From: Paracyclopina nana
Taxonomy: Eukaryota > Arthropoda > Copepoda > Cyclopoida > Cyclopettidae
Direction: 5' to 3'
DNA length: 64,000 nucleotides
NCBI GenBank assembly: GCA_019096065.1
Contig: JAGUCH010000005.1
Location: 5,890,001-5,954,000 of the forward strand
In this document: positions 23,111-36,000 of the stretch, one piece after another
How the letters are laid out: every line of letters starts with the position of its first letter
Position numbering within the stretch: the first letter of the stretch is position 1
Notes under the pieces: generated by a model
Seen by the model: only the letters and a program-made list of their open reading frames with translations
Database searches by the model: none
What the model was told of the DNA's origin: nothing
Position numbers and translations under genes: made by a program

Positions 23111-26100
23111 ATGAACAGGTCATCATTTTTGGTGTTGCTCTCCTTGGCCTCGTGTGCTCAAGCTCTGCCCCAGAGCTTACACATAGGTAAGAAAAGGAAA
23201 TACAGCATTTAAATATTGTTATGCTAAGCAGTAAGGAAATGAAATTTCCGGACTGCTCATCATCTCAAGTCCCCCTTTCATCCTTTCTTTTGGAGCGTCA
23301 CGACAACAATCCTTTTTTCTGATTACACTTCTCTCCAGAGTTGTGACATCGCGTATACACATGATGTATATAAGCGCTGCGTATAAACTTGACGTTTTTC
23401 CCCGTGGTAGCCGAGCTCATTAGCTACATTGGCTGAGATGATCGATGTCAGACATTTCAGTTCTCCCTTGGGACTTGAAATCATTAACGCTTCATTGTTT
23501 CCTCTACGAAAAGAAATGGGGCGTTCATGTATATATATTGAAAATTGAATCTGAATCGAATATAGCATTGGCATGAAATCAGCACTGAGCCTTGCTAAGC
23601 TTGAAAAATATGAGAGAACGAGCTAGGTTCATTTTCTGCATTTTCATATAGATGACGAGCACATGGAGTAATAATATGCCATTTTTTGCACCTTCTCTCC
23701 TACGCAAACAGTTAATGGTCAGTCAGAAGTTGAGCAAAAAGCTGAGGATCAGCAGCAGCAGCTGCCATTTGTTGTGGTAGCAGCCAACAACGACAACGAC
23801 GAGACTGCTGAGAAATCTCTCGACGAGGGAAATGATGAAGGTACAGTGATTCCCACCAAAGGACAGAGCCTCTTCAAGCTTTTGTCGAGGGAAGACCAGG
23901 CACGAGAGGACATTCAAGTGATTAGAGGAGAAGATAACGAGGGAGAAGAAGACCACTCACTCGTACCAACTAATGAATCAGGTCAACAGACATTATTCAA
24001 ACAGTTGGCAAAGCGGAGGAAGCAGGCTGAGGACGCTGAGGATTCGGAGGCTGTCGTGGTGGAGGCCAATGAGGACCAGCCTCTACTAAAGGACATTCCC
24101 AGGGACAATTCAGGCAGAAATGAGGCTGGATTCAGGCTGCCCACAGCTCAAGGAGGAAATCTTCCTTCAGCCTCAGGAAGAGCTCAACCAGGATCACCAC
24201 AGCTTCCTTCCAGTGGCGATGGTGATGATGATGTGGTCGTGGTTGAGGCTGGAGATGATGAGCCTTCCAACTGGTCAGACATTCCCAGGGACAATTCAGG
24301 CTTTAAGCAGGCTGGCTTCAGGCTGCCTTTGCCAGATGAGACCGAAGAGGACGAGTACAGCGACGTGGAGGTCACCGAGGCTGAGCGCAACAGTGAGAGG
24401 CTGCCCAAGAAAATAGCTGACGAGGCCTCAGGACTGAGCAGCATCGACCCAGACCAGCCAGACTGCAATGCGCCCAAAGATGCAGGAAACTGCCAGAATA
24501 GCGTCAACTACTTCTATTACGAGCCTAAGGATAACGCTTGTCACGCTTTCGAATACACCGGCTGCGGAGGCAACACAAACAGGCAAGTCATTTATGCACC
24601 GAAATAGCCCCCAAAAAAAGGAGTAATAGGAGAAAGCAGCTCATTTGGCATATGCTATAAGCAAGGAAATTATTTTCTTCTTAGCCCGCATGATAAATGA
24701 ATTTCTCATGTTGCTGTAGCGTTGCATCATGGTATATGGTGGCTTTCTCCCCTTATATGTATAGTATGTACATTGTTTCTGCTGCCATCAGGATTGTAGA
24801 ATCACAAACTTTCGCACCACCACCATAGTACTGTTACGTAGGTTCTGTGGAAGAAGAGAAAGCTGGAAAGAAGAAAATCACATGCTGCTCCCTCCCACTA
24901 CGTAGAGTTATTGAATAAGAAGGGATCCTTGTGGATTTGAGCAAAGCTCCTGCATGGCCAACAACCTTCTTTTCTTCTGTATATATCATGGCAGCAGCCA
25001 GAGGAAAAAGTTTCAGATTTTCCTTGCTGCTGCCCACAAATCACGGTGATTACATGGAAGTTTTATGAGCGAGAAGCCTTTACATGGTTCCACCATTAAC
25101 TGTGGAATAGTATACCATTTAGTATGGTATATGGTATATTTTTAGAAAGCAAAATAGCATCTCATGAGCTGCTGTGCTTTTTCACTTAGCAGCCTCCTTC
25201 TTCTTCTGCTTCTTGTTGCTATTATAGACGAAAATGGTTTTGTGTGGCAACAGGACGTTTTTATGGCCTTTGCAGCCATAAAGACTGAAGGTATCATTCA
25301 AGTGGAGGATCACCGTTGAAGCAACATTGGCTGGCAATACATTTGCCATCTCTGCTACTAGCTGCTGTGGCAGTAATAGTGGGCGCTCGTGCGAGAAAAT
25401 GCAATTGCTTTCTTTATTCATCAAGGTTCACGAGATACGGCTACGCTTCCACATATATCTGTATAAAATAAGCGTGTGTTTCCTGAGCACGAAATTAATG
25501 CTTTCTCCTAGCTGCAATAATGCTAGTATATGCAGAGAAGTAGCACTTATTGCTGCAGAAAGAGGGAATTCAACAAGTTTATCATCCATCTCTGGTCTTG
25601 ACATGTTTCAAGTCACTACCAACCATCAGAAAGTAGTTCACGGGGCAGAAAGAGAAGGGAAAGCATATATGTGGTATCATAAATTTTCTTCTGCTTTACC
25701 TCCAGGTTCCTGGCTGAATTTGACTGTATCAAAAAGTGCAAAGACCCCAGCATTCCTGACCCTGTGAAGCCCAAGAAGATTGTTGAGAACAATACGACTA
25801 CTACCACAACTACTTCCACAACAACTCCTCAAAGTAGTACAAATACCTCCACAGTTTGCCCGACCTCAGCCCCCATTTGCGAGGATGGATGCAGCCTCAA
25901 GAAGGAGGACAATAATGAGGGTGCCTGCTTGCTATGTGACTGTGATAAAAAAGGTACAAAGGCTGATGAGAAGGAAAGTTGTTGTTGGTGAAGGGGAGCT
26001 ATGTACTGTGTATGCTACGACAAGAGGCGGAGGAGAGGACCACAGGCTTAATTTAAGCTGATTTCCTCTCCCGGCTGCTTCAACCCAACAAGCGTCTCAA

Positions 26101-28944
26101 GCATAGAGCAACTTCTTGATACTTCTATGTGGTGTTCATCTGCTTTGTGAAACTTTTCACTTGCAAGCTAAACTTCTTTGAGATAATTTTGCTTTGCGTC
26201 AAAAGATTCCATTTTTGTGGTGAATCGTTGCTTCCAAACCAAAGAACTCACAAATGAGAGTTGATTGTCATCTTTCAATTTTGTTTTCAGCTTCCAAAAC
26301 TGAAATCAAATGCAATAGGAATAAGCTTCTTATCGACAAGATTTTCTTTGTGGTAGCCAATGAACACCAAACTTGAGTAGCATTGGGATTTGAAAAGCTG
26401 TGGCTCAATTTTAGGTTTTGGCGCAAGTTTTTGGAAAATTTGCTATTTTTTAGCTAACAAACTCCAGATGAAATTTGAATTTTGAGTTTGATTTCAGTTC
26501 CGAAAACTGAAAACAGAGGCCATTGGAAAAAGCTCCATACGTCGCACAGTGGGCCACGGAGACCCTTATTTCTCCATTTCAGCTAAATTATGAAATCCAG
26601 TTTCAAACACTTTTTTATCTTATAATAGTTCCTATGGGTTCTTGGTGATCAGAATTGGCCATTTAAAAGGCTCTAAATTCAATTCGATTTGTGAATTGAA
26701 GATCATGTTTGAGAAGCATCCTGATTTTGATAAAAAAATCTAAGAAAAAAGAAATGTCAAAAAGTGGCTACAAGCTTTTACTGTTCCATTAGAACTATGA
26801 TTTTTTTGTTGAAGCCTTTAATTAGAGTTAGTTTAAGTATTTTAGGCCACAAGAGAACAGGATTTCATTTAAAATAAGTGTCAAAATTGACCCAAAAAGA
26901 TGACTCTTCTATTTCCATGTAAAACTAAACCAAATATTAGCAGAACTTATTATGTCCAAGGTTGTCCAACCTATAACACTGTCAAATTAGAGAAAAAGTA
27001 ATATGAACAGGGTTGGATTGCAAAAAAAGTGCGTGGATGTGCGTAAGACTTTGCTAGAAAGAGTCAAAAGTTCGAGTTTTACAGTCATTTGGCTTTGCTA
27101 ATGCACTGCCGATTTGACGAAAAATCAGAAATGGAGGAAAATGCTTCAACGGGACCCACTGTGCGTCGACTAGATTTATTAGCAAAATGTTGTGACTACA
27201 AGCCCAAATGTTGAATTTTTTGCTGAAAAATTCCATTTTGGTAAATTATTGTTTTCAAGCCAACAAATGTGCAAACGAGACGAGTTGTCATCTTGCAATG
27301 GTGATTTCAGTTCCCATAACTGAAATAAAATGGTGAATTGTTGCTTACAAACCAATGAGCTCACAAATGAGAATTGATTGTCATCTTTCAATTTTGGTTT
27401 CAGTTTCCAAAACTGAAATCAAATGCAATAGGAATAAGCTTCATGTCGACAAGATTTTTTTAGAAGTTGTCGATGAACACCTCACTAGAGTTGCATATGG
27501 ATATGAAAAGTTGTTGCTCAAAAAGTCTCCTGATGAGGAGCAGCATCAGCACAATACTCAAGGTCTTCCCTAAGGAGAAGAGATTCTCAAAACATGCAAG
27601 ACCATCCTCTATATATATGGTGGAGTAGTAACAAAGAGAATAGACTTGATAGAATGTGTACACACACGTTGCCCTAGTGGTAGGAATGAATGTCCCCAAT
27701 TCTTTTATCCCTGGAAGATGGCACATAGTAGACATGGTGGCTGCTGCTTTCATCTCTTGCTGATATATTCCTTACATTTGCGACGATGACAACAAGACCA
27801 CCATTATCATCCATCTTCTTGACCCTTCCACTTGCCTCTCTCTCGCAAAGAGATCCCAAGTTTTAATGAGGTTGACAAGCAAGAGCAGCAGCGTGCAGCA
27901 CGCGAGCTAGCAGCTTGCCATGTTCTATACAGTACTTCCCCCTTTTTCTTGGCTGATTTGACAAAAACCCGCATTTTTTCTCAATGCTGCCATAAATATT
28001 GGCCAGCACACAGACTCTCTTTCTGTGCACTTTTTCCACCAGCACCATTCAGTAGTCGGGTGCAGCGGGTTTAATGCAATATACTTTCAATATGAAATGC
28101 ATCACCCTGGAGCTGGTATATAGCCAGTAAGGTTGGCAAACTTGCCAGACACAATGCTAAAAACTGCACCTCAACCAGCACATCATCCAGATCTCGAAAT
28201 CTGAGAATTGGCCAAAACTTTTGTACGTAGTTCATTATGAGGATTTCATCAATTCATTTGGACCTTCAACACAATTTTCTAAGTTTTTTACACAGAGCTG
28301 AATTTTTGTCAATCAAAAGAACTGTTCACACACCATGGCCCTAGCTAAAGGTTTTTTTTCAATTTAAGTTTCCGAAGCTCAAATAGAATGTTAACAGCTA
28401 AAAGAGTGTCAACAGGACAGGTTGTGGGTTTTTTTTGTAATGCAGATGAACGAGACATAAAAGTGTGTATTGTAGTAATTTATGGGCAGGAGTTCGAAAT
28501 GCACCAGTCAAGCTCCATACTGAGCTTGAGGCCATATCTTTGCGCATTGAGGCTGCTGCTGCATTGGTTGTTGTTGGAGGTGACCTCGTTTTTTCCAATC
28601 GCTCCTCTCATCCTCGAGCCGTAACAGCAGCAGCAGCAGCGGCCTCACGTGAGAGCTGAGGCTGCTGGCCACTTAAACACACTTGTAGATGGATTAGAGC
28701 ACGGATGTTTTTGCTGCTTTCCCTTTACTTTTTTCTCCTTCCAGAGGAAGATGTCTCTCGATGCTTGGAGGCTCCGAAAACGGGGCTATGTAAGGCAAAC
28801 TTGAAGTATTGGTACTACAATGCTGATCGACAGGCATGCGAGGAATTCACTTATGGAGGCTGCGAGACTGGATCCTCGCCCAACAAATTTCGAACCGAGG
28901 CTTTGTGCGAGGCTGCCTGCTCAGGAGTAACCAGACCTGCTTAG
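23111..28944 (+). CDS. Secreted Kunitz - antistasin-like - Kunitz protein with acidic N-terminus
   Basis: Exons 23111-23186, 23712-24582, 25706-25953 and 28745-28944 (phases 1, 2, 1) give 464 residues. The signal peptide is MNRSSFLVLLSLASCAQA. Residues 26-275 are acidic and low-complexity, with two copies of a 17-residue motif (DIPRDNSGRNEAGFRLP at 153-169, DIPRDNSGFKQAGFRLP at 215-231) and paired LFKLL/LFKQL segments. Kunitz domain 1 (Cys277-Cys327, six Cys, GCGGN) has Gln at the P1 position after the second Cys, so it may not be a trypsin inhibitor. A Thr/Ser-rich linker and an antistasin-like Cys cluster (CPTSAPICEDGC ... CLLCDC) follow. Kunitz domain 2 (Cys405-Cys457) has P1 Lys and an expanded GGCETGSSPNKF loop. 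It is likely an extracellular serine-protease inhibitor. Intron 2 uses a GC donor (AG|GCAAGT); this is the only choice that completes Kunitz 1. Confidence 0.87.
24583..25705 (+). other. GC-AG intron inside Kunitz domain 1
   Basis: The donor AACAG|GCAAGT at 24582/24583 joins the acceptor CTCCAG at 25705. The join makes NRFLAEFDCIKKC, which supplies the last two cysteines of the Kunitz fold. Read-through would stop at 24605-24607. I see no other element in this intron. Confidence 0.8.
26127..26371. repeat. MITE, ATGTGGTGTTC family, in intron 3 of the Kunitz gene
   Basis: The left end ATGTGGTGTTCATCTGC (26127-26143) pairs with the right end CCAATGAACACCAAAC (26358-26373). The inner part contains the shared hairpin motif TTTCAGCTTCCAAAACTGAAA. 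Confidence 0.6.
26218..26415. repeat. Direct repeat, copy 1
   Basis: About 195 bp matching 27329-27522 at roughly 80 percent by eye, including CACAAATGAGA, TTGATTGTCATCTTTCAATT and ACTGAAATCAAATGCAATAG. The two copies lie either side of the 619-bp transposon at 26545-27163. Confidence 0.75.
26545..27163. mobile_element. 619-bp DNA transposon/MITE with CACAGTG ends, 5-bp TSD CGTCG
   Basis: The left end is CACAGTGGGCCACGG; the right end, reverse complemented, is CACAGTGGGTCCCGT. A further inner match (CTCCATTTC) lies about 30 bp in from each end. A perfect 5-bp duplication CGTCG flanks it (26540-26544 and 27164-27168). No coding capacity. The CACAGTG terminus and GC-rich 5-bp target resemble the Transib/RAG superfamily, but without a transposase this is only a suggestion. 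Confidence 0.75.
27329..27522. repeat. Direct repeat, copy 2
   Basis: Partner of 26218-26415. Just upstream (27228-27328) lies a more diverged tandem copy of the same roughly 100-bp unit, each with the palindromic core TTTCAGTT...AACTGAAA. Confidence 0.75.
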
Positions 28945-30005
28945 AGGCCACCACCAAACAGGGACCAAGAAAGATGACGATATTTTAAATAATTTATGTG
29001 TCATCACTTTTGTGTGTTGTGGACACAAAAGTGAAAGCTGCTTGCGTCACGTCATATTCCCTTAGATGACTCATACCCCTACCAAACTTTAATTGTTTTT
29101 TTCTGTAAATACACTTATACATGATTTCACAAAAACAGAACAGCATATGCTGTCCAAGAAGACCCAATTTTGATGATAGGCTTCTATAGTATGTCTATAC
29201 TAACCCCAGTAGTTGCAGGGCAGTTTACCTACATGTTATGGTGTACTTAAATTACTACTTCTACCAGAGAGGAAAAAGTAGGTCAGATAAGAAACTTATG
29301 GGGAGCAGCAGCAGCAATGAATGCAAAATATTTTTCCTTCCACCACCGACCACAAAACCTAATCAGGCTCCATTTTGGGGTGCTGCTCCTTCTACCAACC
29401 AAAGTAGAGATTACCAATGTGGTGCTCATCTGCACGAAAAAACCAATAAAAAAGCTCCTTCTTTCTGCATTTTTTATAAGCTCTGAACGCTGTAAAACGT
29501 AAAATCGAGCCTCATTTTTGCCAACAATAATCAATTTAAGGCTAGATGAGCCCCACATCCTGTGTCGAGCACAAGAGAAAAATTGCTTTCATTCTGGCTT
29601 GCATCAAGATGCTATCAGCAAATCCCTTCGTCGATTTCATGTCCTCCTCCGGTGGGGCTTAGTACAACAGCCTAGTTTTTTATATAGTGTAGTAGAGCAC
29701 ATCTGCGACAGTTGGCACCAGCAGCTGCCATCACTTTTGAGACAAGTTATCGGGAAAATCACGAGCCCTAGCTCCTGCTTTCTTTCACTTCGCTAAGCCA
29801 CGTGTTGATGTGACGTGAAATTGTCAAGTGTCAATTTTGACCGGGACTGCGAAGAAAGAGAAAGCCCTCTGTTTTTTGCCCTGACGTTAATAATTCAGCG
29901 TCCAAGGGGACCAAGATCCATCAAGACCGACCATTTACAGTGGAAAGTCACCCAAGGAAAAGTGCTGCTAATATTTTACTAACACAATCCTTCATCTTTG
30001 TCATC
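28945..30005. other. Intergenic between Kunitz and calexcitin-like genes
   Basis: It contains one MITE (29416-29558). No further exon is recognised, and no canonical AATAAA lies close behind the Kunitz stop codon. Confidence 0.55.
29416..29558. repeat. MITE, ATGTGGTGCTCATCTGC variant
   Basis: The ends AATGTGGTGCTCATCTGC and TAGATGAGCCCCACAT are inverted and enclose 143 bp. Both ends share the compensating variant GTGCTC/GAGCCC, so they diverged together. Confidence 0.7.
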
Positions 30006-33000
30006 ATGGGAAACGTGCAGCAACGTGGAAAAGCCGACAAGCTCACAAAGTTCCAAAGGGAGAAGCTCAAATACGATTTCTTCACTTTCTTTGGTACGTC
30101 CTCACAGCACAATTGATCAATTCCTAGCAGCTCAACTCGTATTAAATTCGTTTTTCCCCATCTAAACTCGTTTCACCGCAACTAGTCTGTAGCTAGAAGG
30201 CAGATATTGGTTTGACACTGCCAAGAGCTCTTTGACTTTCTTTTGTTGGTGTGCCAATTCGAGAGTGACACAGTAGTTGTATATACTATAGCTATAGCTA
30301 GTTGTTGCTCAAAAGGAGATCGAATTGGGGATGAAAGGAAGCCAGGCTGAAACGTGCAATATTTATGGCTCAAAGAGAATAAGAAGTGATGCTACTACTT
30401 CTACGGTGTACCATGCTACTACAGTAGTGTAGGATAGCTGGTGTGGTTGGTTGGAAGCTAGCAAACATTGTCGTCGTCGTCGTCGTGATTTAGATTGCAG
30501 CAAACATCAAAGCTCCCCGTAAATCAGAATATCTCTGTGCTTACACACTGCAGACCTCAATAACGATGGTTGCCTAACCTACAAAGACTTCCTTTGGGCG
30601 AAAGACAAGATCTGCTACATGAGCGGCTGGAAGATCGACAGCCCCAAATACAAAATCACCGAGGCTCTCTTTGCTGAGATCTGGGACAGCCTTGAGCTCA
30701 TTGCTGATGTCGATAAGGATGGCAAAATCACCAAAACGGAGTGGGTAATGATTTTGCAAAAGGTCGTTCTCATGATCATTTTGACGGGTTGCTGAGAAGC
30801 TAAGTTTCTCTGTGGGCTTATTTTTAAAAGGGCAAATTAAATTGGCTCAGTTTTCAGCTGTCACGCTATTTCAAGTTAGGACAATAGAACATGAGAACGA
30901 CCTAGATGCAACATAGTATATATAGGGATGGCAGAACCGTAGAAATGATTTGGCTAACTGGATTACAATTGCAGCTAATGATGTGGACAACCTACAAAAA
31001 GGAGATCATGGAGAGGGAGAAGGAGGAAAAGGACTTTCTCAAAAAGTACTATCACCATTCCCATAAGCAGCATGCTAACCCTGCTGACCTCAAAAGTGAA
31101 TTGGAGCCAATTCCTAAGAAGCCAGATTCCATCATCCACCGTCAAAGTGTTGACGATGATTGGCCTGTGGAAGTATGATTTTACGTTTTTCTACTATATA
31201 CTAAGCTACTTCTGGGTTAGCTAATATTGACATTCCTTGAATATTTGCTGAAACAAAAAGAGCTTAAACAAGTGCTGTGCTCAAACATAGTAATTTCTCA
31301 AGTGCGCCATATATCTATAATATCCCAGTGATACACAAAGAAATAGCGCAGAGAAGAGGCTTCCATTCATTTTTGTTGATTTATCGACATAGCAATAATA
31401 TCTTTGACATCAGCACAAAAGCTACTATTATGTTATAAATGCGAGTTAAAGTGCTTTCGACATACTGACCCAATTGGGCTTTTTCTGGCCGAAATTGCGA
31501 GCATTTTTCATGATGGTATCTAATAAGACGAGGAAAATAAGCGTGTTTTTGCGGAACCTTTTTTCCAGCTTGATTCGGATGAAGAGCCACTGTCCATCAT
31601 CATGGAAAGAAAGAAAGCAGCTGATGAGAAAAAAGAAGAGCAGTCCCCCGAGGCCAAGGAGGAAGAAGAAATGGCGAGGGAAGAAGATATTGCACAACCG
31701 ACAATATTGGAGCAATTTGCCGCTGACAAGACCAATTTCGAGAACACCAAGCTGCCTAAATGGCTGTACAAATACTTGGTTTTCAGATTTAACCTTCTGG
31801 ACAGAACAGGCAGGTGGCTTTTATTGAGATTACCTTCCATGCTTCCTGCAAGCTACGAGGGAAAAGCCCAGCGTGCAGCTGAGCTTTTTTTCTGCCTTTT
31901 CATGCATAATTCATCTTGGTTAAGATACAAAAAATAGTCATTTGAGGCCATATAGTGTAGTCATGGTGATGATACTTTGTATGCTAAAACTCCTGAGCTT
32001 GAGGAACATGGTCTCTATTTTATATATACTGTATATATGGTGAAGGATCCTGGCCTTTTTCATCGTGAAAGGGCAAGATTTGGCAAAAATCCGACAGCTC
32101 AGGGCCAGATGTTGTTAGATGCAATGACATGCGATCCTGGGCACAAAAAAAGAAATACAACTGTATATGAAGATATATATTATAGATCATTGGCCTTGGT
32201 CATTAATTAAGGTTTTTTCCATATATACGTATATCCCAGGCTGAGATTGAAGGCAGCATTTTTTTTGCAAAAACAAGCAACTTAGTGAACGCTTATAGTT
32301 TATTGGGTCACAATAAATTGATGTAGCACAAATAAATTCACGTAGCTAGCTGTATTGAAATTGAATTTCCCTCTTTTCAGGTGACAGCGTAATCGATCAC
32401 GAGGAATTTGAATACGTCTTGTCGGAGTTCGGTGTCAGTGAGAAAACAGCCAGACAGGCTTTCACCATTTTCACCCAGGTTTGTGCATAAACATTTTCGC
32501 ATCATCCATTTAATTCTCGTTAAAGTGGATGATGCTCTCCTGATAAATGATCCCTTCTGTACCATACGTATATTAGCTTAAATTGCGGAAAGCTGAGCTT
32601 TTTTAATTAATTCCACAGAGTTCTATAAATGTAGCAGAAAGCACTCAAGTTATTTAGTTGAAGAGAGCAACAATTCTCAACCTTTCCCTAGAGCATTTGT
32701 CCATTTTTCACCGAAATTGGCCAATATTTTAGCATGAAGGCAAGAGGGGAGATCTACATATTCATTACTTTGAATTAGCTCCACTTCTCAGTAACCAGTT
32801 GAGCCAAGTAGTATCGATTGCCATTTTTTCCAGCAGTTGCTAAGAGGCCTTGTAACACACTTTTCTATCTTTTTTCTGGGTTTATACTTAAGTCCTGGCA
32901 GCAGAAAAAAGGAAGGAGCTAGGCTACACAATATAGTATATAGGATAGCAGTCCTTTTGATGAAGCCTAATGGTCCAAAGAGGATTGTCCATGAAAAAAT

Positions 33001-36000
33001 GGAAGTGGCTCTATACAGAAGTAACTTGACAAAACTAGGGCTATTGTGCGAGAGAAATTACCCTATGTAGTAGTACTATTATTGCTGCATGGGAAGAAAT
33101 ATGCTCTTCTCACACTCTACATATCCCTATCATCCATCATGTTGGCTAGGGAGTTCAATTTTCGTGGGTGTGTGATGTGGCCAAGCTCTCCAATTTGCCC
33201 ACAACGTACGTACCACCATCTATAAAATATTGGGGGCATTTTTTCTAAGGGGAAAAATGAGAGGTTTTTTGGTCTGCTGCCATTGTTTTCTCATGCATGG
33301 CAGGAGAAGTGAGAAATGGACTCAAGAACGAGTGCGTGTTTTTAATGGCTGCCTTAATGATCTCTCAGGGATCCAGCATGCTTCTCCTCGTGCAGGCAAT
33401 TTTAATAGCTATGCAGAGTGAATTAGAATCGTTCCTCGATCTTCGCAGCTTAAGTAGTAACAGCACCTACTACTTTTTGAGAATTCCACGTTGTAGCAGC
33501 TATATAGGGAAGTTTCTAATGGTAAAAGCCATAATGGTTTTCTTGCAGTCATTTTCTTTCTGGTCATGTCCTCCTCCTCTTCTTCCTTCTTCTCGTGTGT
33601 GCAGCAGCTTCTTCCCCCATTGTCGTAGTCCGAAAGCAATGCAGCCATTACAGTTTTATTTCTTTTGAGCACTTTGCCTGTTTTATTGATTGGGAGCAAG
33701 TGAAGGTGTTGCATTGAGGCATACGCTTTCTACTTTGTTTTTACATCGTGTATCCACAAGCTCTTTTTTGGAAAATCTAGATGAAAGCAATTTTTTTCCT
33801 CTTCGGTTTGATTTCAGTTTTTGGAACTGAAAGCAAGATGGAAAGCTGAATATCAGTTCTCATTTTCAAGTTCGTTGCTTACGTAACAACATTTCACTTA
33901 AACACAAAAAATACGCACTTTGCAATATGTAATTGAGATTTTATATATTCAATGCCTAAACAATGTACTATAGTCTAAGGATTGATGTTGAGAAAGAGCA
34001 TAAGCATGTCCTTGTCTGTCAAGTGGATGTCAATATTTGTTGATGATGCATTTGATCGCTTGGCAGCCTTCCATAATGCATACTTTTCATACACATTAAT
34101 TGCAATGATCATAGATTTTGCATTTCACAATTATCGCAATGTAAAGACTTGTTTTTACTCTTCACTTTAAAGATTTTCTAGAAAAATAAATGTGTCGCAG
34201 TAAAATCGACTAACTTGAAAATGAGTCTTGAAATCTAGCTTGCCATTTGATTTTCTGTTCCAAAAACTGAATTGAAACCTCAGAGGAAAAAAATTCATTT
34301 CATGCACATTGTAGATGAGCGGTGCGAATGAATGCAAGTATATGAGCAAGGCCAAAATGAAGAGTAATGCAGAAAAAGGCCATAGCTTTACCATACTCTC
34401 AGTGTTGAAGAGCTTCTCGATGGTAATGAATCAACATCAATCAGGGTTCATTTTGCACGTTTCCTCCCACACTTCACCTTCACCGTCTCTTTCTTCCACA
34501 ATTTTTAAGTGCTTGAGTAGTCTCCAAGGAAGAGAGAAAGCTGCTATATCGTGGTCGTCACCAACGATTGCCTTGATTGGCACGAAAACACTGTACTGCT
34601 TCCACTGGAAGAAGAAGAAAAAGGCTGTATATACTTATATTGCTTCAATGATTGTGGAAATGAAAAACAGTCGTCCACAGTACATCGACGCAACGAGTTG
34701 TCATATCTCCACGATTTTCTCTCGTAAGTTGCCCATTGTAGGCCATGGAAAGCAGAAAATCTATTCCAATTGGGATAATGAGCAACAGCCAGCTGTTGCA
34801 CTTAAACTTTATGTGCATTGATTCAGCTTTCAAATAATTGAAATTTTGCAACGACTTTCCATTGTCAATGCCATAAATCCTGTGCACTACCCCCAATATA
34901 TTACGTCAACTTAAACAATAGCTGTGTATATACTATATATATGGAGCATGGTGCACATCCTCTCCTGAGAATACTTTAAGAGCAACGTGAGCTTCAAAAG
35001 GTCCCCTTTTTACTCTCCTCTACGGTGCTTTCTATTGTAGTAGAGCATGTATTCTATATGTAGTCTGCAAAATCAGTTGCATATACACGTTGTGCACCAC
35101 GACTGCAAATATTGGCTAAATCTCACAGAAATGGAAATAGTTGTGCACAATTCATCATCGTATTTGCACACACCCTAATTTTACCATTTTAGGCCTAATT
35201 TCGAGAGCATGCAGTTCGTGTTTGATAGCACTTTTATGCCCTGTTCATCTGCTCCACTGTTTCGAAACTTTCTTTTCTTACCTATCAAAAAAATTGTTTC
35301 AATTCCACGAATTTAGGGTAGCTGTCGTAGCTTGAAACTAATGACGAGAAATGCCGATCAGTTAGGATTGACTAAACTGATGCAACTTTGGGAAGAATCC
35401 CACAGAATTGGAGACCTTGAAGAATGTTTTAGTCAGCCCTAGCAGGCAGGCTAACTTGCTTACGCTTGGACAGGCTAAACCAACGCAATTCTCGAAAGTT
35501 AGCCATTAAAGGAAGTAAAATAATCAATGATTTCACCTACCCTAGCTACTATCTCGTGGCATTACTTGGCTCTCGCAAGCTCGAGCCCGCAAAAATGCCA
35601 CTCGATTTCTACTTTACAAAATTTGCTCAGCTATTTTATTAGCTTGTTTTATAAATTGTTTACATATATAAATAGATAATATCAACGGTATCATGGATAA
35701 GTCATAACGCAATACATTATCCAAAAAGCTCTAATGCTGTGTTCATCTACCAAGGAAATTTTTTCCTTCCGTTAAATTGCGTTTTTCTTAAGCCTCCTAC
35801 TTCAGAACTGATCATTTTTACTCACTTTTCATAGCTTCAATTAGACCACTTTTCCGACCTCTTTTGGTCATATGAGCTAGAAGTATTTTGATTAATCAGA
35901 AGTACGAAAACTTAAGCATTTCGTTTAAGGCTGTCGTAAGATTTTAAGGAAACGAGGCATAGATGAACACCCTATAAGATTGAATGGCCTAAAGTGGGCA

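Noticed and set aside
34315-34821. 168-codon plus-strand frame in the calexcitin intron
   Set aside because: Lys-rich simple sequence with no domain, overlapping a MITE-type terminus.
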